47,275 bases of DNA from Sulfobacillus sp. (lineage in GTDB: Bacteria > Bacillota > Sulfobacillia > Sulfobacillales > Sulfobacillaceae): the NCBI GenBank assembly GCA_027309085.1, contig DAIDDL010000032.1:1-47275 (forward strand). The letters are read 5' to 3'. Numbering within the stretch: position 1 is the first letter of the stretch; every line of letters begins with the position of its first letter. Positions 1 to 7,927 of the stretch are shown one piece after another. A model generated the notes under the pieces. That model saw only the letters and a list, made by a program, of their open reading frames with translations. It did not search any database and was not told the DNA's origin. Both the position numbers and the translations under genes were made by a program.

Positions 1-84
1 TCTTGCGCAAGTGGGAGCGAGAGCCGATGAGAGTGTGACGGTAGAGGTTTTTAGAACCCCCCGGCTTTAGCCGTGGGCAGGTTC
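1..84 (+). mobile_element. Right end of a TnpB-type (IS200/IS605/IS607) element, partial
   Basis: Positions 54-84 form a nested inverted repeat: GAACC pairs with GGTTC and CCGGCT with AGCCG around a TT loop. This is the usual shape of the right end of TnpB elements, which is also the 3' end of the guide (omega) RNA scaffold. The tnpB gene itself would lie upstream of the window; short open frames reach in at 1-36 but are too short to identify. The sequence right after position 84 would be the flanking target and, in an active element, the guide segment. Identification rests on hairpin shape and on similarity to the left-end hairpin at 7596-7616. Confidence 0.5.
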
Positions 85-90
85 AGAGGC

Positions 91-270
91 ATGGCTTCCA
101 CTGTTGTTTTGCTGTTGGTGGTGCTTCTTTTTGTATTTCCCGCACTGTTGATGTGGCTGTGGAATCTCACCTTGCCGCAGCTCTTTGGCTGGCCCCGTTT
201 GCGGTACTGGCAGGCTTTCCGGCTGCAGTTGATTTCAGCTTTGCTCTTTGGTGCGGCCCGCTTCATGTAA
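91..270 (+). CDS. Small membrane protein (59 aa), WNxxLPxLFG type
   Basis: The product has one clear hydrophobic helix (about residues 4-20) followed by a WLWNLTLPQLFG segment and a YWQAFRLQLISALLFG segment. This two-part pattern (aromatic-N-x-LP-x-LFG, then YWQAxxLxLxSxxLFG) occurs in many very short, uncharacterised bacterial membrane proteins, so I consider it real despite its size. The ATG at 91 is preferred; a GTG at 73 lies inside the insertion-sequence hairpin. The ribosome site is poor (AGAGG one base before ATG), so the insertion upstream may have removed the native promoter and leader. Function unknown. Confidence 0.55.
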   Translation: MASTVVLLLVVLLFVFPALLMWLWNLTLPQLFGWPRLRYWQAFRLQLISALLFGAARFM

Positions 271-526
271 GGCGGCTGGGCGGGCGCCCTGCTCCGTGAG
301 GAGCGCAGACTGGCTTTCCCAGGGCCTATCGGCGGATGACCTTCCAGCGAAGCGCCGGGGGAAGCCAATAGAGGGGCTGTGGAACGGCTTCGTCCCGTTA
401 GGCCTGACATCCCATCTTCAGCATACCGGGACGAAATTCCTCAGTCGAATTGAGCTGGGTCTCGACCCAAGGACCAGACTGGCCTTGTTGTCTTGAGGTC
501 CCCTGCGCATCTGCCAAGCGTTTGCT

Positions 527-912
527 TTACTCCCGCCCGAAACTGGCAAACCACTGGCCGTGTCTGTAGTGTTCGATGGCCTGCTTCACATAGGGGCTAG
601 TATTGGTTGGCAGCCGGTGGGAGCGAGACCACCGTAACTCACCGCATTTGTGGTCCCCACTCCAACGATTCCCTGCCACAAAGAAATCTATCCGTTCGTC
701 CCGCCCGTCGGTGCATTACGCCGACTACCTCCAAGTCCTATGGGGCAATCCCTATGCCGCATTCTTCTTCGGCTTCCCGGATCATAGCCGACCTGGCTGA
801 TTCGGCGCCTTCATATGTCCGGCGGGAACGCTGTAATTGCCGTCCTCATATCCGGTATTGAAACGCCTCAGCCAACAAGGCACTCCCCTGGGACTCGTCA
901 AGATATCATTGG
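527..912 (-). pseudogene. Decayed Nudix hydrolase
   Basis: Read on the minus strand, successive frames spell a Nudix protein in order: WLRRFNTGYEDGNYSVPAGH, then after a frameshift EGAESARSAMIREAEEECGI, which is the Nudix box (REAEEECG in place of REUXEEXG). An in-frame TAG follows, then DLEVVGVMHRR. After another shift come DERIDFFVAGNRWSGD and the C-terminal NTSPYVKQAIEHYR, ending at a TAA at 527-529. The order, spacing and total length (about 128 codons) fit a 130-150 residue Nudix hydrolase of the group with an FFxxxRWxGxxxxxE C-terminal half. At least two frameshifts and one nonsense codon mean it cannot make the protein. No single long open frame covers it, so a routine gene caller would miss it. 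Confidence 0.75.
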
Positions 913-1107
913 GGCGTTTCGAACCTCGTCCGCTCGGAGGGAATTATGGAAATGGCGGCGCAAATTCCGGCTGTGCATTCCCTGAATTTTTCTCTTGCAG
1001 TGGCTCAAGAGGATGGTGGTACACGCTTTCAGGCAACATTCAGCCGCAGTTCAGGCGAGATTCAGGTGGCGCTGGTACACTCCTCCTTGAGGAAAAGGGG
1101 GAGAGTT

Positions 1108-2430
1108 ATGGCTGTCTCACGGGTGTCGCGGAGATCGTTCGGTCCGTTTTTCTATGTCGTGGCGCTGCTGATTGCCTTAGCGCTGACGGTCCGGCTGAGC
1201 GTTTTTGCTGTGGATGGCGGGCAGCTCAGCTCTTACGGGCTGCCGTCCGCGACCATGTTCGGCATTGATGCGACCCACACCCCGGTCCCCGGCATGATCC
1301 AAGAGCCTTTGGATGTGCACTGGACCTATGACGGGGGTGCGGTCATGAATCCGGTGGCGGTGAGAGGGGTAGTGTATGGCGGCACCGTCACGGCGCCGTA
1401 TATGGTGGTGGCGCTGAACATTAAAAATGGCCGGCCGCTCTGGACAACCGAAATGACCAATCAAGTGATGACGATGCCCCTGGTGGTTGGCAGCACGGTG
1501 TATGTCGGCACAGGCAACAGTTTGTTCGCCCATGTGCCGGCGGCGGGACACAGTGCCGTGCGCGGCACCGGGAGCAGCAGTCTGGTTGCCCTGTCCACCA
1601 AGACCGGCCGGATTCTCTGGCAGGACACCACCGCCGGGGAAGATATGCCGACGCCGGTGTTCTGGCATGGGAATCTGTATGCCGTGGGCGGTTCGGACCA
1701 GCTGATGGAAATCAATCCCGCCACGGGTCAGATTATGCGCACACTGGCTATCCCCAGCTATGTGAGCATGTCCTCACCCGTGGTATCGCATGGCCTGTTG
1801 TATTTTGGCGGAGCGTATCCGTATAATTTTTACTCCGTCAATCTGACCCGGTGGAGTGTGCAGTGGAGCACCTTGATTCCCGGGGCTTCTGGGGCGGTGG
1901 ATGACTGCCCGCCCCTGCTGGCAGGAAACAACGTCTATACGGAAGCTGTCAAGACCACGGGTGGGCGCAATGAATTTTATGCGGTGGACCTTAATAGGAC
2001 AACCGGTCAGATCGTGTGGCAAAGAGCCTTGGGGTCGGGCCCCTTGCCCTTTTCCGCAAGCGGGCGGGCCAGCAATGAGTCGGGAATTCCCGTATTTCAC
2101 GGGGGCGTCTTGTACCTCGGCAACCCCATCACGAAGACCCTCTACGCGCTGAATGCGCATACCGGTGCCGTGCTTTGGAGCAACGGGCTCAATCACCAAG
2201 GAATTACCCAGGCTCCTTTGTACGTGGACGGGCAGCTGTTGGTAGGGGATGGGGGCGGAACCCTGTGGGATGTCAACGCACAAACCGGGCAGGTGATCAA
2301 CAAGACAGCAGTAGGAGGCGCCTTCATGCCGAGCATGCCGCTGTTGATTGGACAGACGTTGATTGTGGGCACCCGCGCTCCGGCTCTGGATGCCCTGTCT
2401 CTGAAGACTGTGGCCCCGTCGCTGCGGTAG
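1108..2430 (+). CDS. Membrane-anchored PQQ-type beta-propeller protein
   Basis: A 440-residue protein with a basic N-terminus and one hydrophobic segment (about residues 9-31: FGPFFYVVALLIALALTVRL), then an extracytoplasmic domain made of repeated PQQ/quinoprotein blades. Each blade has the form VVYGGT...VVALNIKNGRPLW, SLVALSTKTGRILWQD, FYAVDLNRTTGQIVWQ, LYALNAHTGAVLWSN and LWDVNAQTGQVINK. These are the AxDxxTGxxxW signatures of PQQ-like propellers. No quinoprotein dehydrogenase catalytic residues or extra domains are visible, so it may be a scaffold or binding protein like BamB rather than an enzyme. The ATG at 1108 follows GGGGGAG and opens the signal anchor; the open frame extends upstream to 946 but that part is not protein-like. 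It stands alone. Confidence 0.85.
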   Translation: MAVSRVSRRSFGPFFYVVALLIALALTVRLSVFAVDGGQLSSYGLPSATMFGIDATHTPVPGMIQEPLDVHWTYDGGAVMNPVAVRGVVYGGTVTAPYMVVALNIKNGRPLWTTEMTNQVMTMPLVVGSTVYVGTGNSLFAHVPAAGHSAVRGTGSSSLVALSTKTGRILWQDTTAGEDMPTPVFWHGNLYAVGGSDQLMEINPATGQIMRTLAIPSYVSMSSPVVSHGLLYFGGAYPYNFYSVNLTRWSVQWSTLIPGASGAVDDCPPLLAGNNVYTEAVKTTGGRNEFYAVDLNRTTGQIVWQRALGSGPLPFSASGRASNESGIPVFHGGVLYLGNPITKTLYALNAHTGAVLWSNGLNHQGITQAPLYVDGQLLVGDGGGTLWDVNAQTGQVINKTAVGGAFMPSMPLLIGQTLIVGTRAPALDALSLKTVAPSLR

Positions 2431-2600
2431 GTGAAATGCCCGCCTGACCGCCAGGCCTGGCTTCGGCAGGAGAGCCCGCCAATCCGGGTAGAAATCACTG
2501 GGTTTTGCCCGGGGAATGCCACTTTCACGGCTGAAGCAGCGCGCCGCAGACGTTTGTGAGCGGAGCCCATGCTTGGCATACTGTCAGTGGAGGCGATCAT

Positions 2601-3890
2601 ATGGGCACAATGGATCCGCACCAGGCGATACTGTCATGGATAGCGGAATATGGGGCAGAGGGCGTCAATGCCGGCTGGCTTTTAGTGGGGCGCCACAGCC
2701 AGGCTGAGCCGGAGCGCGCAGCGTTTCATCTGGTGACTGGGACAGGGGAAGACACCACCTATACTTTTGCCATGCTGGATGAGCTGACCGCGCGTGTGGC
2801 GGGAGGGTTGAGAGCTTTGGGGGTGGGAGCGGGCGACCGGGTGGCAGCCCTGTTGCCCAAAGGGCTGCCGCTGCCGCTGACGGCATTGGCCGCCTGGCGT
2901 CTGGGGGCAGTCTACGTGCCGCTGTTTACCGCGTTTGGAAACGAGGCGGTCAGCTACCGCTTGTCAGACAGCGAAGCGCGGGTGGTGGTGACGGATGCAG
3001 CGAACCGGCACAAAGTGCAGGGCGGGGCAGGAGCGCTGGTCGTTGTGGCGCCGTCGGCACAGTCGGACCAAGACCGGTCCTTTGACGATTTGCTGGGCGC
3101 GGAGCCTTACCGGACGTGGACGGCGCGCAAGGGGTCAGACCCGATGATTCTGCTCTATACTTCGGGTACGACCGGGCAGCCCAAGGGAGTGATTGTCCCT
3201 ATTTGGGCTCTGGCCGCATTTGAAGCATACATGCGCTTCGGGCTGGACCTGCAAGAAGGGGACCGGTTCTGGAACCTGGCGGATCCCGGCTGGGCCTACG
3301 GCCTGTATTTTGGCCTCATCGGCCCCTTGCTCTTAGGCCAGGAGACACTGGCGTATCAGGGGCCGTTTGAACCGGAGCAGGTAATGAAGCTGTTGAAGGA
3401 GCACCACATCACGAATTTCGCTGCAGCCCCCACCGCATTTCGCGCGATGCGGGCGTCCGGACTGCAGCCGCAGCAAACGGACCTGCGGGTGTTGTCCAGC
3501 GCCGGAGAGCCCTTGAATCCCGAGGTCAGCGTGTGGGCGGAAGAAATATTCGGTCTCCCCATCTTTGACCATTATGGCCAGACCGAGTTGGGCATGGTGA
3601 TCAACAATCATCACATGCCCGCATTGCGCCGGGATATTGTACCCGGATCTATGGGAGTGGCCATGCCGGGAATTAAGGCGGCCGTGGTGGATGACGGCGG
3701 GCGGGAGGTTCCGCCTGGCCTGGAAGGCCACGTGGCCATTGATGCCAAGGCGTCGGCGCTATTTTGGTTTGCAGGGTATTACCACGCTCCAGAACGTACC
3801 CGGGAGCGCTTTACGGCAGATGGGCAATACTATCTCACGGGAGACGACGGCAGCCAGGATGTCGACTGAAACTTCTTCTTCTCTGGCCGG
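2601..3890 (+). pseudogene. Truncated AMP-forming acyl-CoA synthetase
   Basis: The first 422 codons (ATG 2601 after TGGAGG, stop TGA at 3867) encode the large N-terminal domain of an acetyl/acyl-CoA synthetase of the ANL family. It has the P-loop ILLYTSGTTGQPKGV, the A5 motif DHYGQTELG and the A7 motif YYLTGDDG. Family members run to about 540-570 residues. Here the frame stops exactly where GSQDVDG would continue into the A8 hinge. After the TGA the same frame still reads NFFFSGRG, matching the family's YFxFSGR, and then meets an unrelated gene at about 3890. The hinge, small C-terminal domain and A10 catalytic lysine are lost. Such a protein might still adenylate poorly but should not complete thioester formation. 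Confidence 0.85.
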
Positions 3891-4127
3891 GGTCACAATG
3901 ATTTTTTCGGGAGCGAGCCCATGGCGCACCAGTGCCTGCCCGACTTGCACCGCGTTCCATGCATGGTAGACATCATACGGTGCCAGGTGCGGATGCCACC
4001 GGTCCACTGTCGCGTCCACGTGCAGGCGGGCCAACCCTTCCTGAAGCCGCTGTGCCGACATGACATTCCCCCCGGTGGGAGGCGTGTCGGCGGGCACGAT
4101 CAGTCCCACTCTCAATATAACTTCCAT
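3891..4127 (-). pseudogene. N-terminal fragment of a family 1/4-type glycosyltransferase
   Basis: On the minus strand the reading VGLIVPADTPPTGGNV, SAQRLQEGLARLHVD, YDVYHAWNAVQVGQAL and GLAPEKIIVT matches the first ~78 residues of a GT-B glycosyltransferase (donor-independent N-terminal Rossmann domain with a GGN loop). It ends abruptly at about 3891, where the acyl-CoA ligase sequence begins in the opposite direction, so the donor-binding C-terminal domain is missing. Start is ATG 4127, or a TTG twelve bases downstream with a better-spaced AAAGGA. The two broken genes meet tail to tail, which points to a deletion that joined them. The open frame continues on into the ligase antisense strand but that part is not glycosyltransferase. 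Confidence 0.6.
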
Positions 4128-4241
4128 CCTTTCGCCCCGTCGCGGTTTCACGGTATAATTGCGGTCAGCAATGTTTTCGATTGCACGCAGTTGGTCCCCT
4201 AGATAAACCTCCCGGTGCCGCTGCAAAAATATCTTTCTGCT

Positions 4242-4276
4242 GGAGCTGCGGCCCCCCTTCAGGGGTTGTAGCTCCT
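4242..4276. repeat. Strong hairpin upstream of a decayed gene
   Basis: GGAGCTGCGGCCCC faces GGGGTTGTAGCTCC across a short CCTTCA loop (six matched bases, four mixed, four matched). There is no T tract on either side. It lies between the divergent glycosyltransferase fragment and the flavoprotein pseudogene. It could be a leader attenuator or a leftover insertion-sequence end; nothing decides between these. Confidence 0.4.
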
Positions 4277-4313
4277 CCTAATTTTCATTGCGGCGCCGCA
4301 AGGGAATAGCGTT

Positions 4314-4330
4314 ACTATAAATTGTATAGT
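4314..4330. promoter_or_regulatory. Candidate operator: ACTATA-N5-TATAGT palindrome
   Basis: A perfect 6+6 inverted repeat with a 5-base spacer sits in an AT-rich patch within GC-rich surroundings, about 200 bases upstream of the flavoprotein start at 4528. The overlapping TATAGTATTAT could serve as a -10 region. The layout is typical of a dimeric regulator site. The regulator is unknown. Confidence 0.35.
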
Positions 4331-4527
4331 ATTATAAGTCAAGTGAGGTCGCTTTCCGTAGTGGAGCTTGGGATGTCTGCAGCGTCAGCTCCTTTCGGGC
4401 TGTGTGCATGCCAAGAAGGTGAGGAACTGGGCTGAATCACCGGGTTCCGGTCGGAACGATTCTATCAGGGTCACCACCATATTCGGCAAGCGTTCACCAA
4501 TTCCGTGAGTCCTGAGGAGGTAGTTTC

Positions 4528-5579
4528 ATGTCCAAACGCATTGTGATTGTCGGCGGGGATGGCGCCGGGATGAGCGCGGCATCACAAGCGAAGCGGCGGG
4601 ACCCCTCGCTTGTGATCACCGCTTTTGAAAAAGGCCCAGTGGTCTCTTATTCCGCCTGCAGCATTCCCTATTATGTGGGCAACGTGGCTCCCTCTATCCA
4701 GGAGCTAATTGCGCGCACCCCAGAGGAGTTTCGGAGCCTCGGCATTGGGGTGCGCACAGGTCATGAAGTGATGGCCCTCGATCTCCCGCGCCAGCGCGTC
4801 GCGGTGCAAGGAGATGGCCGCATATTCTGGGAAGATTACGACGAACTGGTCCTGGCGACCGGAGCTGTGCCCATTGTGCCGCCATGGCCGGGGGTGGGTG
4901 CTGCCGGAATTTTTCGGTCAAAACTCTGGCGGATGGCGACCGGATCCGCAGGGACATCGAGGAGGATCCTCCCCGCACGGCGGTCGTGGTCGGGGGCGGC
5001 TATATTGGATTGGAAATGGCCGAAAACCTGCGCCATTGGGGCATCGAGACCACTTTAATGGAGCAGCAAGCCCAGGTCATGCCGGGGTTCCTGGACGCCG
5101 ACATGGCGGGCCTGGTCTCGAGGCGCTGACGGACTGTGGCGTCAAGGTCTCCCTGCAGGAAGAGGTCGTGGGTTTTGACAGCGCCCACGGCCGCGTGCAG
5201 GCCGTCGTCACCCGCCACCGCACACTGCCCGCATCGGCACCACCGAGGTGGCCCGCACAGGTCTCACGCTCGCCCAAGCCCAAGATCACGGGATTGCGGC
5301 CCGGGAGACCCGGATCCAGGCCGAGACAAAACTCGGCTATTTTCCGGATGTGTCGGCCATGACTGTGAAATTAGTCGCCGAAGTGGGAACAGGCCGGGTT
5401 CTGGGCGGGCAAATTGTCGGCGGCAGCAGCAGTGGCAAACGGATCGACACCATTGCCACGGCCGTAACCGCGCGCATGACGGTCACCCAGGTCGTGGATC
5501 TCTCTCGTACGCGCCCCCCTTCTCGGATGTCTGGGATCCGGTGCAAATTGCGGCGCGGACGCTGGTGTCCAAACTGTAG
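4528..5579 (+). pseudogene. Decayed FAD/NAD disulfide oxidoreductase (CoA-disulfide reductase family)
   Basis: The ATG at 4528 follows GAGGAGG. The first frame gives the FAD-binding N-terminus (IVIVGGDGAGMSAASQAKR) and the redox region SYSACSIPYYVG, where the single active-site cysteine of CoA-disulfide reductases is expected. It then reaches ELVLATGAVPI and loses frame near 4910. A second frame gives the NAD-binding motif AVVVGGGYIGLEMAENL, a third ALTDCGVKVSLQEEVVGF. After an internal loss of roughly 90-100 codons the C-terminal dimer domain appears (EVARTGLTLAQA, KLGYFPDVSAMTVKLV), with a last shift before FSDVWDPVQIAARTL at 5579. At least four frame changes plus the deletion make it nonfunctional. 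Intact relatives are about 445 residues. Confidence 0.85.
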
Positions 5580-5707
5580 CCCACTCATGTGGCCACCGGC
5601 AGGCACACGCTTGCCGGACAGTAAAAATTAATGGGGGAAACAGGCAGGAGTATGTGGCAATCCCTGCTCCCCTCCGCTTGGTCAGAGCGAGAAAGAAGGA
5701 GATATTT

Positions 5708-6493
5708 GTGGAGAAAATACCGCAGCTTCCCATTGCGGAAATGGCATTAGACGTGTGGTACGAAGGGCCCGGCTTTGTGGTGGCCGACAAGCCGCAGGGC
5801 ATGAGTGTGCATCCCGGGAGCCCCGAGGGCAACCACACCTTGGTCAACGGCCTGTTGCAGTCCAACCGTTGGCTGGCCGAAATGGAAACCAGCCACACGC
5901 CCGGAGTGGTTCACCGATTGATGCCGGGAGACCGCGGCTTAGTCGTCGTGGCTAAGAGCGACGACATGGCCACGGCGCTGCGCGAGCTCCACCGAGACCA
6001 CGCGCTCACGTTTTCCTACCGTGTGCGCCTCCCCCAAGAGGTGGTCCCGCTGCCCACAGCACTGGTGACCGTGCGCGACCACCAAGTTTATGACCAGGTG
6101 GCTGTGTGGGATATCGACAGTCCCCTTGGCGATACAGACCTCTTGCGCGCCGAATGGCTGGGTGATGTGAGCGTTGAGGCTTACTTTGTGGCTTACCGCG
6201 TCGACATTCCCGCCCCGGATAAACGCGTTCAGGTGGGATTGGGAGACCGGTTGTGGCTCCCGGCGATTGATCTGTATACGGTGCCTCCCTGCAGCATCTG
6301 CAACGGGACGAAAGCGCTGCTATCCTCCTACGGCTTTGGCTACCGTGATCACTCGCTAGACAACGACGCCGCCATCGCGGAAATGCGCCGTCTGCGCGGC
6401 CCAGAACGGGGGATTCCGGTGATTTTGATCAACGGCGTAGTTTCTGTGGGATTTGACCGCCACCGCCTCAAGCACACACTCGGTCTCTATTAA
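5708..6493 (+). CDS. Fusion of degenerate RluA-type pseudouridine synthase region with C-terminal glutaredoxin
   Basis: GTG 5708 follows a near-perfect AAGGAGATATTT, giving 261 residues. Residues about 16-110 align by eye to the first half of RluA family enzymes: FVVADKPQGMSVHPG, TLVNGLL and TPGVVHRL. In true enzymes HRL is followed by the catalytic Asp (HRLDxxTSG); here the next residue is Met72 (HRLMPGDRGLVVVAK), and the rest of the RluA catalytic fold is absent. After a bridging segment of about 75 residues comes a full glutaredoxin-like domain (187-261): IDLYTVPPCSIC with CxxC at 195-198, then GIPVILINGVVSVGFD, which is the TVP and GFD pattern of glutaredoxin/NrdH proteins. The redox domain looks intact, so the likely role is a thiol-disulfide protein with a non-catalytic RNA-binding-derived domain. 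The RNA-binding part is inference. A terminator follows directly. Confidence 0.8.
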   Translation: MEKIPQLPIAEMALDVWYEGPGFVVADKPQGMSVHPGSPEGNHTLVNGLLQSNRWLAEMETSHTPGVVHRLMPGDRGLVVVAKSDDMATALRELHRDHALTFSYRVRLPQEVVPLPTALVTVRDHQVYDQVAVWDIDSPLGDTDLLRAEWLGDVSVEAYFVAYRVDIPAPDKRVQVGLGDRLWLPAIDLYTVPPCSICNGTKALLSSYGFGYRDHSLDNDAAIAEMRRLRGPERGIPVILINGVVSVGFDRHRLKHTLGLY

Positions 6494-6510
6494 TTAAGAC
6501 TCGTGGTCCA

Positions 6511-6549
6511 AAAGCCGGGAGCGCCCTCGTATGAGGCGCTCCCGGCTTT
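6511..6549 (+). terminator. Terminator after the RluA-glutaredoxin gene
   Basis: A perfect 15-bp stem (6511-6525 with 6535-6549) starts with AAA and ends with TTT around a 9-base loop, 18 bases after the stop codon. The symmetric A/T flanks let it work in both directions. Confidence 0.8.
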
Positions 6550-6639
6550 CCTGTCGACTTCCCGGGGTCAGTTGTCCGGCAGCCAATCGCTGTGCCGCAC
6601 CTGACCTGTTGTTGGCTAACGCTTGCAGCGATGGGGGGG

Positions 6640-7515
6640 CGCTGAACCGATGAAGTGTAGGATTCTTCTGGTTCGACATATCGCCAGCCGTAACGCGCAC
6701 AAAGGTTCTCTAATTGGTTGCGGAGTTGCCCGTGCGGAATCTGCACAAAGTTTTGATTGTTCCGCTTGCTTATGTTCAAGTCACGTTTCCAATCGGGATT
6801 GTAACCGACCACGATTGTCCCAATCTCATTAGCACGGCAGTAGTTTGCAATGTACCGCGCCGACTTCATCATGTAGTCTCGCACTTGATTGTTGCGATTT
6901 ATCGTAATACGTGCCATCCGCTCAGAACGCGGTAACTTTTGCTGATCAAGGATAGACTGCAACTTTGCCATACGCACGTTGTACTGATGGTTGATAGATT
7001 TTAGATGTTTTCCGTCGAGGATGAACGACGACCCATCGGTACTGTTTACACATGTAGCGAGATTATCCAAACCCAAATCAATGGCGAGGGCCTTGTCTTC
7101 CGACCACGTCGGTTGTGGTTCTTCCTTCACGTCATAGACGAATTGCACTTTGAAGAACCGCGCTTTCTCAATCGGCAGGATGCGAACTTCTCATCCGCAC
7201 ATCATGAAAGCGATACTCGCCTTTCTTCGCCTTCTTGAGTAGGTTAAAAAAGGAACGGAATGAGCGGTCGACTACTTTGAGAATTTGCTGGCTCACACCG
7301 GCTTGCAGTAAAACGTAATTCTCGTTATCCTTCACGGCCCTATAGGTCGACTCGTAGCGCAAATACCGTCCTTCCGCAAAGAAATACTGGCGGATCGAAT
7401 ACAAGCCAACGTTGTAGAGATTCTTCGCATACCGGCACATTTCCCGCAAGGCTTCGTATTCACTTTTGTCGAGTCCCTTGATTTGGTTACTCTGTGCCAA
7501 GTACACATTCGTCAC
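6640..7515 (-). pseudogene. tnpB: Broken TnpB (RuvC-like guide nuclease) of an IS200/IS605-type element
   Basis: The N-terminal part (start 7515) reads EMCRYAKNLYNVGLYSIRQY and SFFNLLKKAKKGEYRFHDVR, the usual TnpB wedge/REC region. About 50-60 codons of the middle are then missing, and the sequence resumes in another frame with EVRILPIEKARFFKVQF and the first RuvC motif (ALAIDLGLDNLATC, catalytic Asp present). The second motif region IGTIVVGYNPDWKRD and the RYVEPEESYTS segment follow. Beyond that the frame is scrambled: the zinc-finger cysteines and the final ADxNGAxNI motif with its catalytic Asp are not found. So there is an internal deletion with frameshift and loss of the C-terminus. The element's right end is also gone. 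Confidence 0.85.
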
Positions 7516-7595
7516 CTTCTTTCTACATAGATAGGATATGCCAAGTGGTTAGTGTGTAAATACCAAAAATTCCCCTGACGGCGAGCGTCTTATAT

Positions 7596-7616
7596 CCCCA
7601 TAGCTGAAGCTAGGGG
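7596..7616. repeat. Left-end hairpin of the broken TnpB element
   Basis: CCCC-A-TAGCT / AGCTA-GGGG folds into a 9-bp stem with one bulged A and a GA loop, about 80 bases upstream of the tnpB start. Imperfect subterminal hairpins of this kind are recognised by the Y1 transposases of IS200/IS605 elements. It places the element's left boundary near 7620-7640. Confidence 0.6.
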
Positions 7617-7878
7617 TTTTACGGCGCTTTTGATAATTTTATAGGACCGGACTATAGGCGCGGCCACCGGGGAGCGGCGGCCTATCCGTAGGGAGGATTT
7701 GTAGTCTTGTGGGGGACAAGCGGTCTGCGGGGTAGTGAGCGCCCGAGGGGAACCCGGCGCATGCTTGGCAGAAGTGGGCATGGCGGCTTGCTCTTCTGGA
7801 TTTTACCGGCATATTTCGCTGGCTTCCCTGCTATATCTGCAGTAAGGAGCAGGGGATGGGCCTCAGGCCGTTCTCGAC

Positions 7879-7884
7879 TATAAT
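7879..7884 (+). promoter_or_regulatory. -10 box (TATAAT) of the LysR gene
   Basis: An exact TATAAT lies 44 bases before the LysR start. No good -35 is seen at 16-18 bases, which is common for autoregulated LysR genes. A 6-bp inverted repeat (ATAGGC...GCCTAT, about 7654-7687) lies further upstream and may be regulatory. Confidence 0.45.
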
Positions 7885-7927
7885 GGGGGGTAACAATTGC
7901 TGAGGCAGCATGAGGGGAGCGATGGGG

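Noticed and set aside
603-861. Plus-strand ORFs with WGNPYAAFFFGFPD
   Set aside because: They are antisense to the Nudix pseudogene, whose motif order is far more convincing.
3867-3869. TGA in the acyl-CoA ligase as a possible second selenocysteine codon
   Set aside because: The position corresponds to a conserved Gly, not Cys, there is no GGUCU-type hairpin after it, and the gene breaks off a few codons later.
3759-4226. Minus-strand ORF of 155 codons as a whole gene
   Set aside because: Only about 4127-3891 is glycosyltransferase-like; the rest is antisense of the ligase and upstream sequence.
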